A stretch of DNA of 64,000 nt from Sordaria brevicollis. Lineage: Eukaryota > Ascomycota > Sordariomycetes > Sordariales > Sordariaceae. The stretch is from NCBI GenBank assembly GCA_033439795.1, contig JAUTDP010000009.1, positions 806,001-870,000 on the forward strand. The letters run 5' to 3'. A program made the translations under genes and the position numbers. This document shows positions 24,601 through 38,000 of the stretch, in pieces; within the stretch, counting starts at the first letter, position 1; each line of letters starts with the position of its first letter. The notes below the pieces were generated by a model. The model saw only the letters and a program-made list of their open reading frames with translations, was not told the DNA's origin and did no database searches.

Positions 24601-27600
24601 TTTTCCCTAGCGTCCAAGTACCAACATGAAAATCACCAAGGACAAAAAGGGATCATAATTCGTGAAGCGCGTAGCGAGTGTAGTGGCTTCGAGGACAAAG
24701 CTCCCGCTCTGCCTTAGTTCCCACTTTTGTTGCTCTCATTGCTTCACATCGAACCATCCCCTTGTCGATCGACCCGTGACCGGCAACGACTAACGGGCTG
24801 CATGTCTTTGTTTCGTTCCTTGAATAACCAACCGTCTAACCCATCGGAGCTCCCCCCCTCAGCTCCCGTCTGCAGATGAGTTTTTTGGGCCCACCCACCC
24901 TGTTTTGCCGGTGCCTGGGTAGCCTTTGGCCATGTTAACCGAGCGATGATGCTTTCGGTCACAACAAGGCCTCCAATCCAATCCACAATGCAGGTTCTCT
25001 GCACCGGTCGGACCCTCCCGTCTATGGTAATGTACCTACATACATATTGCGGGCGGGCAATGACGGGAAGGAATCGGAAGGGAAGGGGAAGGGAAGGAAA
25101 GGAGGGAAGCCTTGCCCGCCAGGCAAAGACGGGAACGGTCAAACCCGACAATAACCCACCTTCGGCCGTTGTTCTTCTCACCTCCACCAAAGGTCCAAAG
25201 CAAGCCCCAAAAGCGGCGCGGGCCCACCATACAGGCACACGCACACACAATCATCATGGGACGGGAACAACGGGACCGAGCCGTGCCAGGCAAGAGCAGG
25301 ACGGGTACTAACGGGGTTCAGCCCGCGGGCGCGCGTCCCTGCGGGCCTTGCCTACTTGCTTGCTTGCTTGCTCGCTTGAACCTGGCTGTCTTGTACCACG
25401 TGCCTGCTGTATCTAAAGATGGGTATGTATTGTATAAGGGGGAGGAGACAAACATTTGCTTCCGCGCTTCTCTTTTGGAAGTTTCTATTTGTATCTTTTT
25501 ATGCAGGGCATGTGTGTATGCCTCCATACCTATCTGTATGTATGTTTGTGGGAAAGGGCTTGCTTGTATCACGTCCATAGGCGTTAATGGTGATAGGTTG
25601 GTATCAAACATCAACGACGGCATAGGTAGACTTGAGTTCACATCCAGATGCCTTTCAACAGTGATTTTCTAGGGACCGAAATCCTGAACATACCTCTACT
25701 GATTGTCTATCACTTATCATCTTTCCAGTCTGCTTGTATCACTAAAAACTGCGTACATTAATCAGTTTTTTTTTTCTCCCCTGTATGATTCCTGTTTGTT
25801 TTGTAACACCCTACAGTACCTAAGCCATGGATGATGGACTTTGACCGCCACTTAGTCGCAGCAGCAGCAAGAACCCAAAAGAAGAGATGGTTGTAACATG
25901 GCTTAAAAAAACGCATCTACCCGTTTTGCATTCCGTTAAACAGCAGCGGCAGCCTCCTTCTCCATACGGTACGAACCCGTTGGTGTCGAAGCAATTTCAG
26001 TGTGCAGGATCTTGTAAAGGGTTCCCGCCCCCCCGCCTCAAAAGCGCCAACCGTATCAAGATTTCAGGGGTTTTTTTAAGGCAAGCCGTTGAGGAGATTG
26101 TACTGTATGTTGGTTGTGTGGGATCGTGTGGGAGGGTATGTACAGATTTTGAGGGAAGTTTGTTTTCCAGGATCTCAGGTACCATGCATAAGGTACAGCC
26201 TGTGAATGAGGAAAGGAAAGAGGAAGGGGAATAGGGGCTAACAGATTTCGAGACGATACAACAACGGGCCAAGTTAACTGGACCATGAGGACGCCTTGAT
26301 GATGCATTTATGTTAGACTATTTTGTGACGATCATCCTACCTCTACCTCTACAAAGGTAATAGTTAAACTTGATGATGGCAGAACTCTACCCGACCCGCA
26401 TTTGGACTGTAGGGAAAGCATTTGAGAAAAGTGCGGTGGAAGCGAAGCACGGCAGATTTTTGGCAGGACAGGAAACGATAAACAATGGATGCACAAAGAT
26501 TATGCTCTCCCGAGACGCTCGTCGTGTTATGTATTCTATTGACGGGAAGGACAGGACGGGGAAGAAACGGGGCTCGTGTTATATGTCTGTGTCAACCACT
26601 TGAAGCAAATAAACAAAGTCTTAACAAGGACACAACTACCATCTTTGGAAGAAGATCTTGGGGCGCAAAGACAGGGAAGCAGTGTCACCAACGAAAAGGT
26701 CTCGGTTTTTATACATGACTTGGTGCCGAGTCGGGGAGTCAGGAGAATTTGTTTTCTACTTAGCCAAGTTGGTAATCTAGCAACTTGCCTGTTCGTTTGT
26801 CTAAGACAGACAGTACCGAAACGCACACATACGGTTGCTCGCATGTGTTTATAGTAATACGAGCGACTTTTGCGACCCATTGGTCGCCACATACATAGCT
26901 TTCTCCGGAGTTGCTGGTGCAATGTGGATGTTGGTGCGCAAGAAAGACTCTTTACGTGATATTAACTCTGCCGCATCTCTATGGCTTTGATCATTCTGGA
27001 GGTGATGATGGGATATGTCTTGTAACAAGGGTATGACAGAGGTTCTAACTCACAGACTGGTCCTTGCTTCAAGAATCGCTGGAACATGATTCATCCGAGA
27101 ACGTTAGACCACTGACCTATTTTGGAATATGTTCGCCTTTGCAACAGATGCCCTACTCAAGACGTTATAGTGATCTCACCACCTAACGCAAACTCGCTTA
27201 ATGGGAAAGAATAGACAATCTGCCTTCAACAGTTCAAATTTCAGACTTTCAGGGACTAATTCAAAAGGGATGCGGATGGATACGAGCGATATAAAGAAAT
27301 AAATTGATAATACTGCCTCCCTGACAAAAGCATGCTGCCGACCATGAAATGGTGTACCCGTTGCGCGCCATTACTACAAAACAAGGAGAAAATCGAGTAA
27401 CATGTGATATACGAGACAAATGACGAGAGCCACCTAACACCCTTTTTAGCCTTGAGGCAGCCGGATCTTTTCAAGTACAAATCCACCTTTCCCTCTGCTT
27501 GTGGCTCTTTATTGCTGAGTTGTGAATGCAAACCAAGTCAACCAGACCCATATGAAAAGTGACCCTAGACGGACCTTAACCGCGAAACAACACAATGAGA

Positions 27601-27728
27601 TAAGACCATGAAGATTCCCCTCTCCATACCGCTCAGCGGGACGACGAAAATTCGAAAACATGGAAATCTGGTGGTTGAGCTACACCGAAGATCTAGCTCA
27701 AGCCCGCTGGAACACCGGGCAGTGCCCC
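21682..27728. other. 6 kb region without a recognisable gene
   Basis: Lies between the 3' ends of the F-box gene (plus) and the Zn2Cys6 gene (minus). It contains many short open frames up to 186 codons (25112-25672, plus; 24744-25250, minus) that overlap one another, and simple-sequence tracts such as (TTGC)n near 25360. Composition is ordinary, not RIP-like. Nothing can be assigned. Confidence 0.4.
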
Positions 27729-29198
27729 CTAGCCGCGCCTGCCGTTGAGCTTATTGAGCATGTCGGTATCAATCTTCTTGGCGTCCCTGTTCGGGTCGTT
27801 CTCCAAGAACCGATCCAAGCTCATCGGGTTCGAACGCGCGCTTGGCTGTGATGGAATAGTCGGGGCGGGGTTACCGGGGCTATTCCTGTGAGGAGTTGGT
27901 GTCCGGTTTGGCTCCTGTCCCAATCCATAGCCACTCTGCGGATATTGTTGATGATAAGTCGGCGGTGTTCCATTACTGTGGTTAGAAGCGGGGGATCTGC
28001 GCCGGGGGTCATCGTCGCGAGAGTTGTTCGGAGGAGGCAACCGCATCGCATGCTCCTCATCTTGTGGGCGAGGTCTCCGGCGACTGCTATCATCATATGG
28101 CGGGTACTGGAGGCTAGGTGACTGAACTTGTGGCGGGGGAGGATAGTCTGATGCCGAGTGCGGATAACCACGAGGCGGCGGCGGTTGCGGCTGTGGCTGC
28201 GCGGATGAAGGCAGAGGCTGACCATATGCTCCGTACAATGGCGTGCCAGGGGGAACACCGCCTGCTACAGCCGCTACCGGAACAAATGCCGTCGATGGAT
28301 TGCTGCTCACTGGCTGGAAGATGCAGTCGATGCGCAGTTTGTCGCAATTGGAGCACTTGCCATTGGTGGTATTCTGGTATCCGCTGCAGCGGATCTGTTG
28401 AGCCAGAGAGTTAGTAAAAGAGGCTTGTATGGAAGGGGTAATTGAAACACAATGTCTTGCACTTACCTTCCGCTTCCGGCAATACTTGCACGCAATCGAG
28501 GTCCGTTGGCGCGGAGCAGCTTGTTGTGGCTGTTGAGGCGGGGCTGGAGGAGCACCGGGTCCGTATGGGTTGTAGTTGGGCGCCGGAGGATAACGATACG
28601 GGTACACATCTGCACCATATCCGCCGCGTCCCTGGTGCGGCGGGCCCTGCTGGTAGTACGGATCCGACGGCATGCCTCTGTCTGGATACTGAGCCCTCTC
28701 GTCATAAGGCCTTCTGTCCTCGTACGGCCTCTGATCTTGTGCAGCTTGAACTGGCGGCAGTGGGTACTGCGAACTCGGCGGAGGGAATCCACCCGCCGGC
28801 GGGTTCGGATTCGGCGGGGCGTATCCGGGGGGATGAGTTGCAGACATTGGATAGCTACCGGAAGGCGGTGGGTTTGGCGAGCCGTACCCATTGTTCGGCT
28901 GGGCTCGTGGATCTGTCCAAGCGCCTCTTGGATCGGCTCTTGGATCGGCTCTGGGGTCATGAGGATACCTCTGTCCTGCCGTGAACCGTTGGTCTGGGTA
29001 ACGCTGGTCGTGGGGATAGCCGCTGGGCGGAGCTGGGGCCTGGGCAGGACCGGGGGCCGCTGGATGCATCGCCATATTGGTGGTCGTCAGCGGCGGCAAA
29101 GGATACTGCGATCGCCTCTCTTCGTCATCGCCCGGAGGTGAAGGGTAGTTGGACTGCTCAGGTCCGTCTCTTGCAGGATAACCTCTACCCGCCATCAT
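27729..29198 (-). CDS. Proline-rich Zn(II)2Cys6 DNA-binding protein
   Basis: Two exons, 29198-28467 and 28394-27729, giving 465 residues. The 72-nt intron (GTAAGT donor, TACTAAC-type branch, CAACAG acceptor) splits the zinc cluster. Once removed, Cys237, 240, 247, 258, 261 and 268 form CX2CX6CX10CX2CX6C (CKYCRKRKIRC ... CSNCDKLRIDC), a fungal Zn2Cys6 binuclear cluster. The N-terminal 230 residues are Pro/Tyr/Arg/Gln-rich, with DPRAD repeats. The C-terminal half is also low-complexity with FVPVAAVAGGVPPGTPLYG just after the cluster. No fungal-specific regulatory domain is visible, and the cluster sits centrally rather than at the N-terminus. Probably a nuclear transcription regulator; targets unknown. 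The intron is frame-neutral, so an unspliced reading would pass but destroy the cluster. Confidence 0.85.
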   Translation of the reverse strand: MMAGRGYPARDGPEQSNYPSPPGDDEERRSQYPLPPLTTTNMAMHPAAPGPAQAPAPPSGYPHDQRYPDQRFTAGQRYPHDPRADPRADPRGAWTDPRAQPNNGYGSPNPPPSGSYPMSATHPPGYAPPNPNPPAGGFPPPSSQYPLPPVQAAQDQRPYEDRRPYDERAQYPDRGMPSDPYYQQGPPHQGRGGYGADVYPYRYPPAPNYNPYGPGAPPAPPQQPQQAAPRQRTSIACKYCRKRKVSARHCVSITPSIQASFTNSLAQQIRCSGYQNTTNGKCSNCDKLRIDCIFQPVSSNPSTAFVPVAAVAGGVPPGTPLYGAYGQPLPSSAQPQPQPPPPRGYPHSASDYPPPPQVQSPSLQYPPYDDSSRRRPRPQDEEHAMRLPPPNNSRDDDPRRRSPASNHSNGTPPTYHQQYPQSGYGLGQEPNRTPTPHRNSPGNPAPTIPSQPSARSNPMSLDRFLENDPNRDAKKIDTDMLNKLNGRRG

Positions 29199-32100
29199 GA
29201 GCTGGACCAGTGCTGGCTTTTCGAATCAAGGCCCGTTTATCCGATTACCGACAGAAAGAAGAGATTTCGTGTCGGAAACGCTACTGATGATTCTATTAGT
29301 AGCTGCGATGGATGCGGCCGTTGTAGACACGTCGGAGAGCGTGTTGCGCGACGTGGTCGACGAGGGCAGAGACGCAAGTAGGGTGTTGGACCCGCAACCC
29401 GTGACTCAAGTGGCGTGTGGTGAATAGAAAAACAAGCGAGGTCGTGTGAAGCTTTCAGGGACAGCACATCGGCCGTCGCAGTGGTGTGGCGGAAGGAGTT
29501 GAGGTGCTTTCGTGTTGCAGAGAGAGAAATACCTTCAAAAGGCGACTTTGCGAGCCGATGCGCGATGCGATGATTTGGTAGATTGATTGTGTTGACGACG
29601 AAAGGATCGTTCTGTCCTCGCCCGAGTTTTCTTCAGTCTGGCTTTTAAGTCGTTTTCGTCTCGCACCCAGCGCAGGCGTAAATCGCGGGTGCTGGTAGGG
29701 ACAGGCCGGGGCCGTGGCCGATGACGATGCGCCGAGGTCCCAGCTGAGTATCACAAGTCGAATTAATGGCTGATCAGAATGGCTATTCTGCAGTGGCCGA
29801 TGGTTCGTTGCGACACAGATGGTAGCGAGAGAGAGGTAGGGAAAAAATACGACGCAAGGAAAACTGGTGGCAAGCGATATGTTGTTGGCCGGCGACCGGT
29901 GTCTGTGTGGTTAGGCTTCGTTCTGCTAAATGCAGTGGACAGAAGTTGAGCGCGGGTTGAAGAGGGAAAATTTGCGAGGTTGGATTGCGGAGGAATGATG
30001 GAAGAAGCGAGCTGATTATTATTTCAAAAGGACTCGCCCGGCTTTTGACGGGCTGGCATGGTTGCCCGCTGTGTTGGGTCACAGGCTCAGACCAACTTGA
30101 CCAGTGCCACGGCAGCTTCCATTCCAACCCGACCGATGGTGGACTGGGTGCTTAGTGCCCGCTAGTGTCTTTTTCTGAGCTCTTAGCGTGCAGGCTACCT
30201 GCGTCGCATGCGATGGGGCGGCCAGGTAAGCCGGTCACTACTCCGTTTTAGGTGGGTGTCACCGTATTTGCAGCCAGGGAGGACGGGGCAGGTACGGCAG
30301 CAGATACGCAGTGTATGTAAATTTCCGTATCCATGCAGTATCTTCAAGGTTCCGTCAGCATGCGAGGAGCGGGGCGGTACGTACCGCTCCGGCCTAGCAT
30401 GCACTGCCCAGACCTTGGAACTGGCGCTCCACTGCTGCTAGGACAACGAACCTGAAGCAGATGTCGAAACGGGCAGGCAATCCAGGGCGCAATTTACATG
30501 TACGTAGGTGTTGTATAGAAGATACTTGACACTTCATGTTGCGAACCGGACTAGGTGTGTCGAATCCTCACCTAGAGCCACCTTACACATAGCTTAAGCA
30601 AATAGTACCCGCTTGTTCTTTTTTGTCCCAAACCATTTTAACGGTGTGTTAATGTACAACGGAAACAGCGAAGACAGGTTCAAATCCAAGCGAGTAACAT
30701 GGTACAGGCAAGAGAACACCTCGAAGAAGTGACTTAAACGCGGCGGAAGTCAAACGGCAAGATCACCATTAAAGGCGCCCTTTGACAAGTCAGCCAGAGG
30801 GTGCCTCTGTTAGTTATTGACGAGTTGAGAAGACGGCGAGAAGTAAAGTTTCTGAACACCCAAAAAAAGATAATGCCGGGTATGGGAAAGGGTTGTCAAC
30901 TGAGTCTGCAAGCTCAACAGCTGAGATCACCTCGACAGTACAGGTGTGATTGATGTGTAAGGCGCCCCCGGGGCGGGTGCTGCGCGCCGGGACTGCCCGT
31001 TTCGAACGGGGACGCCCAGGCGGTCCGATGTCAGTTGCGCCTCATTCTAGTTACATCGAATAACCCACCAGAGGACAAAGCAAAGAGGATTCGTATGTCG
31101 TTCTGGGAATGATAATACTAATGCGAGATACCCACCAATATGTCGTGAAAGCAAGAAGCCAGTTATGTATATCTTTGACAAACCGGCTCGAACTAAAGCG
31201 TCTGGAGGGTGAGAGTAGATTAAATACGTGTTGGTATGTAACAACTGCTACGTTTGTTTTAGACTTGAAATGGTGAAGATATAGTTGCTTCGTTTCATAA
31301 GAGCTACTCTCATTCATTGATTTGAGTATCTTGTGATCTCCCCAAAGTATATGATGTACGCTCTTCACTTAATCGAAATGGTACAGTCGTCCTTGATACG
31401 ATTGGTCGCCACTAGCCTGGCATCATGGGTGGGTTCCTGTCGAGCCCCACCCGCGATACAAACGCTACCTATCCTTAGCAAGCTGGACGCAACAACGGCA
31501 TAGCAGAGATCAATGCCCGATACATTCTCCCTTCACACCTCACTCCCGAACTCGTCTTCAGCCTACCGGAATGCCAGCAGCTGGTGGTGTTTATTATAAG
31601 CATGACGGATGTCAACGCAAAGATTCGCGATTAGCAGGCGGTTGCAGATAGGGCCGCAGCTCCTCGCTTAGTCGCTTTTGCCAAGAAAATCGGGTGCTCC
31701 TCCTTCCAGTCAGCTACAAAGTCCCACCGCAAGAGCAGTCAGCGTCGCTCGAGATACTCGGCACGCAAGCGCTCTTCGATGTAAGCAACGGTCTAGTTAC
31801 CTGGTTTGCCCAATTAACCGGTACAGACAGTACGTGAGATATGACATGACGACAGGGCAGGAGCTACCAAGGGCTCCAGATGATGCTCAAGTATACCATA
31901 CAAGCGAAGGGCCACAGTGCAGCCCGTCTTATACGTCCTCTTCAATGTTGGCGTGTCAGCCAAAGTCTCCAAGTCCAAGTTCACAAGCAACTTGATTGTG
32001 CTGCACAGCGGCATTCCAGGCTCTGAATCTCGGCCCGCTAGATCGCGGTCGATCAGCCGGGACTCCTACCTGAATTGGCAGCAGGATGACGCCGGTATAA

Positions 32101-34288
32101 ATACATTTTCCAAGTCATTCTTACCTTGACAAGTCCTTACAGTCCATGGTGATCGTGATCATTTGATATTAGCTGGTAAATTGACCAATTTTTGGTAAAT
32201 ATGCTCCTACATTGCTTTCATCATGGCTTTCTGGGATCAGGGTTTCATGTATTCATGACTAATGTCTTTGCTCGAGCGGGGGGGAGCAATATCCAAGTCT
32301 CTTTGGCAATCAAGAGTTTGCCTATAATCGCGATGGGCTCAAAAGAAAGTCCTCCCCCTTCGGCTTTTTATACTCACCATGGCCAGGGAAAAAGGACTTT
32401 GGGCGTTAGGTGGATCTGAATCTGCATCGGGACGTCAGACGTGGCACCAACAGTCTCGGGAATTTCACTGTCGTGACCCGAGACACGGAGGCGCTCTAGC
32501 AATTTGCTCCTCCATTCTCATTAGAAACACATATCCACCCCCGACCCAGTCTTCCACTTGTGGGAAACGGTGTACAAATGCCCAAACGGACCGTCAGACG
32601 CGCGACTGCCTCACTGTCTTTGTGCGGCCTGTGGTCAAAGGAAGACGGACCCTCCAAATATTGCGATGTACAACGTCATGCGGTGTAGCCCAGAGACAAG
32701 TCTCCTCCTGAAGAGAGGTAGGTAGCTTGTCCCATAACAGCGGATGACAACGGCAGACGGGAAGTGGCCAGGACATGGAAGTACAATCCACACTCAACAC
32801 CATGAGATATGCATCTTCTCGGGATAGTGGCTTCGGTTGGCTGGTTGGCAAGTTGGCGGGTTGGTTGCTCGCTCTTTCCCCTCTTTTAGGGATGTTGTTG
32901 GGTCGTCCAAACAGGTATAGGTCACACCAAGGGAACAGTCTCTTGGCCTCTGAGATGAAGATTTCGCTAACAAAGACGCCCGAAAGGCATTCTCTCAAAG
33001 CAGCATTGTGAGGTACGGTTTCGAGCCGTCCCACTGCCGCAACCGCTACGATTTGCAACACGCTCAATGATCGAAAACTCAATGTTTCCAGTCTGTTTCA
33101 TTTTGATGACAGGAAAGTGAACAGGGCTGGACAACCCAAAAATGCGTGGTAGACGAATTGGGCGACTCGGACAGGCTAAATAGGGGTAAATACTCCATTC
33201 AATATGGCTTTCTGATGCTCAGAGAAATCTGGCCGGGTAGTCCTTGCCAACCCATTCGTCTGAACGTACAGGTATCATGGAGCCTGATGCTGAACGCGTG
33301 GCGGCCCAGAGATGGAACCATAGGGGAATGTGGCCACCGAGCGGTATATGATCTCACAAAACATGTACACCGCAGCCAAGTTGAACGCGTGTCGATGTTC
33401 TCCGATTCGCAAACTCCCGTCTCCCGTGACTATAGCGCACCGGGTTCACCCGTTTGTTACGCCGTCCTGTCAATGAAGGGAGCGCCTCCGCATGGCAAGG
33501 TCGCACTTCTGTCGATCCAGCACAACCAACCGAGTCAGAAATGGCGGTACGCGTCCTCTGCTACACGTCTGCCCAAGCTGGAACCCTTCATGTCCCTAGC
33601 GTCACTCATCGCACATCCGCACACCATGTTTGATCTTGAGTCCTTCTCCCTCCTCCCTTTTTCATCGTGGTAAGTCACTTGGCGAGTTCGCTTGGAGTGT
33701 CTCCTTTGGAGATTTCATAGACGAGTCTGGTGGGCAAGAGGAAAGTTACAAATTGAAAGCGAGATTAGGGTGTGAAAGGAAGGCAACTCATCACTGCAAC
33801 CCCATTGAGTTGTGGTTTTTGCCAGTGTTGTCGCTTCCTCCACTTGGCAGACAAGCTGCACCAGACGGGCCTCCGATTTTCCTTGAACCAGAGCCGCTCC
33901 TTCCTAACGTGTGAGAACAATCTCGAGAAAAACTTGTTTGCACCCCAACGCACTTGCCATCCAAGTGCTGGCTTTGATGGCCCTATGACCACTTTCGCAC
34001 CGCACAATATTTTTCATGTTCTGCTACTGCCTACAAAATACTTCTACTTGACCCGAAAGGTGAGAAAAATCATTTGTTGTACTTTTCCTAGGTACGTACG
34101 TATATGTTTGGTCAAGAGATCCTGTCAGCCCAATGCGAAATGCCTTGTGACAAACACCTCAGCAAGGCCAACATATCGAGTTGACACCAAGGTAACGGCA
34201 AGTGGACATTCCAACTGCTCAACCCAGGGTAACCAGCTTTTTTCCAACAGCACCGGTGGGAATCCTATTCGATCCCGCATGTCGATAA
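29199..34288. other. 5 kb region upstream of the Zn2Cys6 gene; no recognisable gene
   Basis: The first kilobase is 5' leader and promoter of the Zn2Cys6 gene. The rest holds only chance-length open frames (up to about 183 codons, e.g. 33772-34323 plus and 33146-33673 plus). It includes a GC-rich tract at 30961-31025 and a G/T-rich tract at 32835-32868. No tRNA or transposon ends found. Confidence 0.4.
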
Positions 34289-34633
34289 ACGCTCACCAGG
34301 ACTATTGTCAGCGATGTTCTTGAGAACATCCATACGATTGGATGCTTTCCCCTTCGGCCACTTACACTGGTTTCCAGAACACTGGATCGCTCAGCGATAA
34401 CGGGCAAGCCACTCGCCCGATTCGGAATCAAGTCAGCCTTCGTCACTTCGCTAGCCAACGATGATAATCGCGAGCCAACGGGACACCCTAACTCATACCT
34501 CGACTTCGGTGCCCAAGATATACCCTTCTTTGCAAGATATCTAGTAAGGGTTCTTCTAAACTCCCATTGTCCTTTGTCAGACCTCTCTTTCAACATTGAA
34601 GAGACTGTGCCCCAGAATGCTGGTATCCCCTAG
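34289..34633 (+). pseudogene. Possible remnant coding stretch beside the retrotransposon insertion
   Basis: A 115-codon frame open from a stop at 34286 to a stop at 34631, with no ATG. Its amino-acid mix looks protein-like (for example NSYLDFGAQDIPFFARYL) compared with neighbouring chance frames. I recognise no family. It could be an exon of a gene interrupted or decayed around the retrotransposon insertion, or chance. No splice-supported gene model could be built. Confidence 0.2.
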
Positions 34634-34803
34634 CCCCAGATTCAAAGCATGGCATCCTTGTTTGAGAATCCCAACAAGCCGCTTCGGATCTCCACTATCA
34701 CGAAAGGGGGACCACAAAAATGCAAGTCCAGGCTCTTTCTCGATACGGGGCCGTGTTTGCATCGGCTTTATGCCACCCTGGTCTCAAGCAAAGTCGGGTC
34801 ATG

Positions 34804-34808
34804 GGTGT
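34804..34808. repeat. Left target-site duplication of the copia element (GGTGT)
   Basis: GGTGT directly precedes the left LTR and is repeated exactly at 47851-47855 after the right LTR, as expected for a 5-bp retrotransposon target duplication. Confidence 0.85.
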
Positions 34809-34997
34809 TATTAGATTAGAGGGTAGACTCGACCAGTAGAAACAGGCTTACGTAAGGCGCCCCAGCCACCAGATTCTGGCTACAGACCTTCCTAATAGTC
34901 TGGGCACCCCCAACTCGGGTTCTACAAAACTCTTCTAAATATACACATCAATTTTTAACCCTCAATTACAATATCCACTTTATTATACAATCTAATA
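34809..34997 (+). repeat. Left LTR of the copia element (189 bp)
   Basis: Aligns end to end without gaps to 47662-47850. All differences I checked are C/T or G/A transitions. It starts TATTAGATTA, the RIP-altered inverse of the CAATCTGACA end preserved in the right copy. It retains many CpA sites, unlike the internal region. Confidence 0.92.
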
Positions 34998-35099
34998 ATT
35001 AATAATCTAATTTACAATCTCCGTACTACGAAAACTTCAATTATATTAGCTATAATTATTATTACTATTACTATTATAACCTACTACGTTATTAATTAT

Positions 35100-38000
35100 A
35101 TTCTAATTAATTAATAAGGAAGTCGTCGCTAAATAGGTCTACTTAAATTCTATAAATAAATTTAAAGAATAGAGCGACGAATTTATAACCTATATTAAAA
35201 TCCTAAATTTTACTAATTATATACTAAAAGTATAGCCAATTCCCTTTAAGCCTATAGAATTAATTATTATAAATTATACTATTAAATCGTCCGCCCGCTA
35301 TTATATCGAAAAGGTTAAAAAAGCCCTTAATAATTTTAAAAATAATATTTTTATTATACTAATCCCTCTTTATAGCGTTAATAATATCCTTATAAGCGTA
35401 GAGCTTACCGAAAAATCCTTAAAAGAATAAATTAATAATATTATTATTAAATTTACCGATTTTATTATCGCGGGGCTATAAAAATATAATTACGATATTA
35501 ATATATTTAATTACCGGTTTAAGAAATACGAAACTTTTTCGAAATACCGCATTATATTTACTAAATAAATATATAAAACCGTTTATTAGAATTATAAATC
35601 TAATTACCTTTAAAATAACGAAAATTTCTCCTAATAATATTTTACCTTCGTTAAAGGGTTATAATACCATTCCGAATAAACCTTTATCGATACCTACAAA
35701 ATTTACCGCGATTATATCGGTAAACCCTTTACAATAGAGTTTAAAATAGGAATAATTAAATAAATTAATAGTTAGGAAATTATTATAATTAAAGCCTAAT
35801 TCTATACAATCTTTAAATCCCTATTAATTATTATTTAATTCTATAACCTTATTAAATATTTATATTTTATTCGACCGGGTTGGGCCTCCAACGCTTTACA
35901 TTAATATTATTTATAAATTATTAATAATATTTTCAATTTCCGTATTTTATCCGGGGATTTCTATATTAAGGGCTTTAACAATAAAATACCCGTAATTATA
36001 TAAATTAAATTTAATTATAAAAGTATTCGCGGGGTATCCTTTAAAATTAGAAATAATACTTTTAATAAATTAAAGGATATTAATACTAAAGTAAAAAACG
36101 CTTAATTTAATAAACCCTAACGCAATTAATATAAAAGGAAGTACGTAACGTAAATTAAAAATTCTAAATAAAGCGGAAATTTCTTATCGTTATTTCGTTA
36201 TAAAGTTTACGAAGAAGGTACGCACATTATTAAATATTATTAATATCTCTTTTTTAATAAGGCTTTAAACTTTCGTTAGAAGTTTAACCCTAAAGTACAA
36301 ATTCGGGTAATTAAAAATTTTAATAACGATTTAAAGCTTAAAAGGGAAATCGAAATTTAAAGAAGGGAAATAGTTAAATAATTAATAAATCCTATCCTTA
36401 ACATTAATAATTAATTTTAGAATAATTAATTCTTTAATAAAAATACTATTATAAACCCTATTCCTATCCTTATTTAAATTTATAAAACTATTATAATATA
36501 AATAATATTCTAAACGGAAAAAGGAAATTCTAATACTTACCCGTTTAAAAACTATACTCTTTTTAATTTTAATAACTCTTTATACGTATTCAACAAAATT
36601 ACGCGTTTCCTCAATTTCTATTATATACCCTATAATAATAACCTATAGGTTAAAAATTTATGTATTATAATCTAAAGTTATAAGGAGGTTAATTTCATTA
36701 TTAATAGAGAAAACGGGCCTAAGAAATTACGTTTCTACGATATAACCTTCTACCCTAATTTTATAACTAACCTTATTTCCCTATACCTATTACGTAAATA
36801 AAATTTCTTTTAAAATTATAAATTACTTAATAACTACTTTCGTAATATAAATTAATTACTATTTTACTATTTTAAAACCCGTTACCGCTAAATTCTATTT
36901 AAAGAGCTTCCTTATTTATTTACTTAAACGAATTTCTATACCCGTAAGAATATAATTAACTCCTATATAAACCGCAAATACTACCGCAAAGACCCCCTCA
37001 CCTAATATTTTAAATTAGGGCACCCTAATCCCTAAATACTATCTTACTTTTATAATATATTAGGAGCTAAAGTCCTATTTAAGAATAAGAAGGAAGAGGA
37101 CGAGGAAAACCCTAAAACCGAATAATATAATACTTATATTTAAATAAAAATTAAATAATAAATTAAACGAAAATTTAAAAATAGAGGGTATAGGGTTAAA
37201 GAACGTTTTGTTATAAATTTTCTCGATTATAAAAAAAGCTACCGAAATTATACTAATATTATATTTATTATTTATAAATTTACCGGGTATATTTAAAAAT
37301 ATTTCCTCTATAACCGATTTATTACTATAATCGCAATTTATTTAAACGATTTCTTTACTCTCTTCAAAATACAATTTAACGTTATAATATAAATACTAAA
37401 ATATAATAACGAAATTACGAAATTATAATTACTCTTAAATTTATTAGCGTAATATAATATAATTATAGAGCCTTTTACCCCGTATATTTAAATATAGAAC
37501 GGAGGTATAGAGCGTTTAGGAAGTATAATTAAAGATAAAGCGTACGCTATAAATTTAAATATTCGTTTTCCTAAAGATTTCTAATTAAAAATCGTTTCTA
37601 TAATAATATATTTTAATAATCGGTCCCCTAAATACCTTTACGATTAAAAATCTCCTTATAAAAGATTTTATATAATTATTACTAAGAAAATTAATAATAA
37701 TAATAATAAAATTACCCCCCGTAAATTTAATATCTCCTACTTTCGAATTTATAATTATAAAATATTCGTAATAATTATTACTATTAAAAATAAATAAAAT
37801 AGGCTTTAAAAAATAAACCCCAAAGCGTAAATTAAATATTTAATCGGTTATATTTCTATAATTATTTACCGAATTTAGAACCTTATTACCAACGAGGTTA
37901 TTAATACCTACGATATTATTTTTAATAAACGTACCCTTTTTATTAATAAAGTAAAAAAGGAAGCCGAATCCCTAAAATTTACTTTAGAAGAATTTACCGC

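Noticed and set aside
24744..25672. Overlapping 168-codon (minus) and 186-codon (plus) open frames
   Set aside because: Length is within chance for this much DNA, the two overlap on opposite strands, and neither shows a domain or start context.
30961..31025. tRNA-like T arm (CCCGTTTCGAACGGG) in a GC-rich tract
   Set aside because: No matching acceptor stem or D arm can be placed around it; it is only a short near-palindrome.
31500..32130. Short protein-like stretches (for example 31917-32129, plus)
   Set aside because: Interrupted in every frame and not recognisable; could be an old relic, but evidence is too thin to annotate.
33146..34323. 175- and 183-codon plus-strand frames left of the transposon nest
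   Set aside because: Low coding character, no domains, no splice-supported extension.
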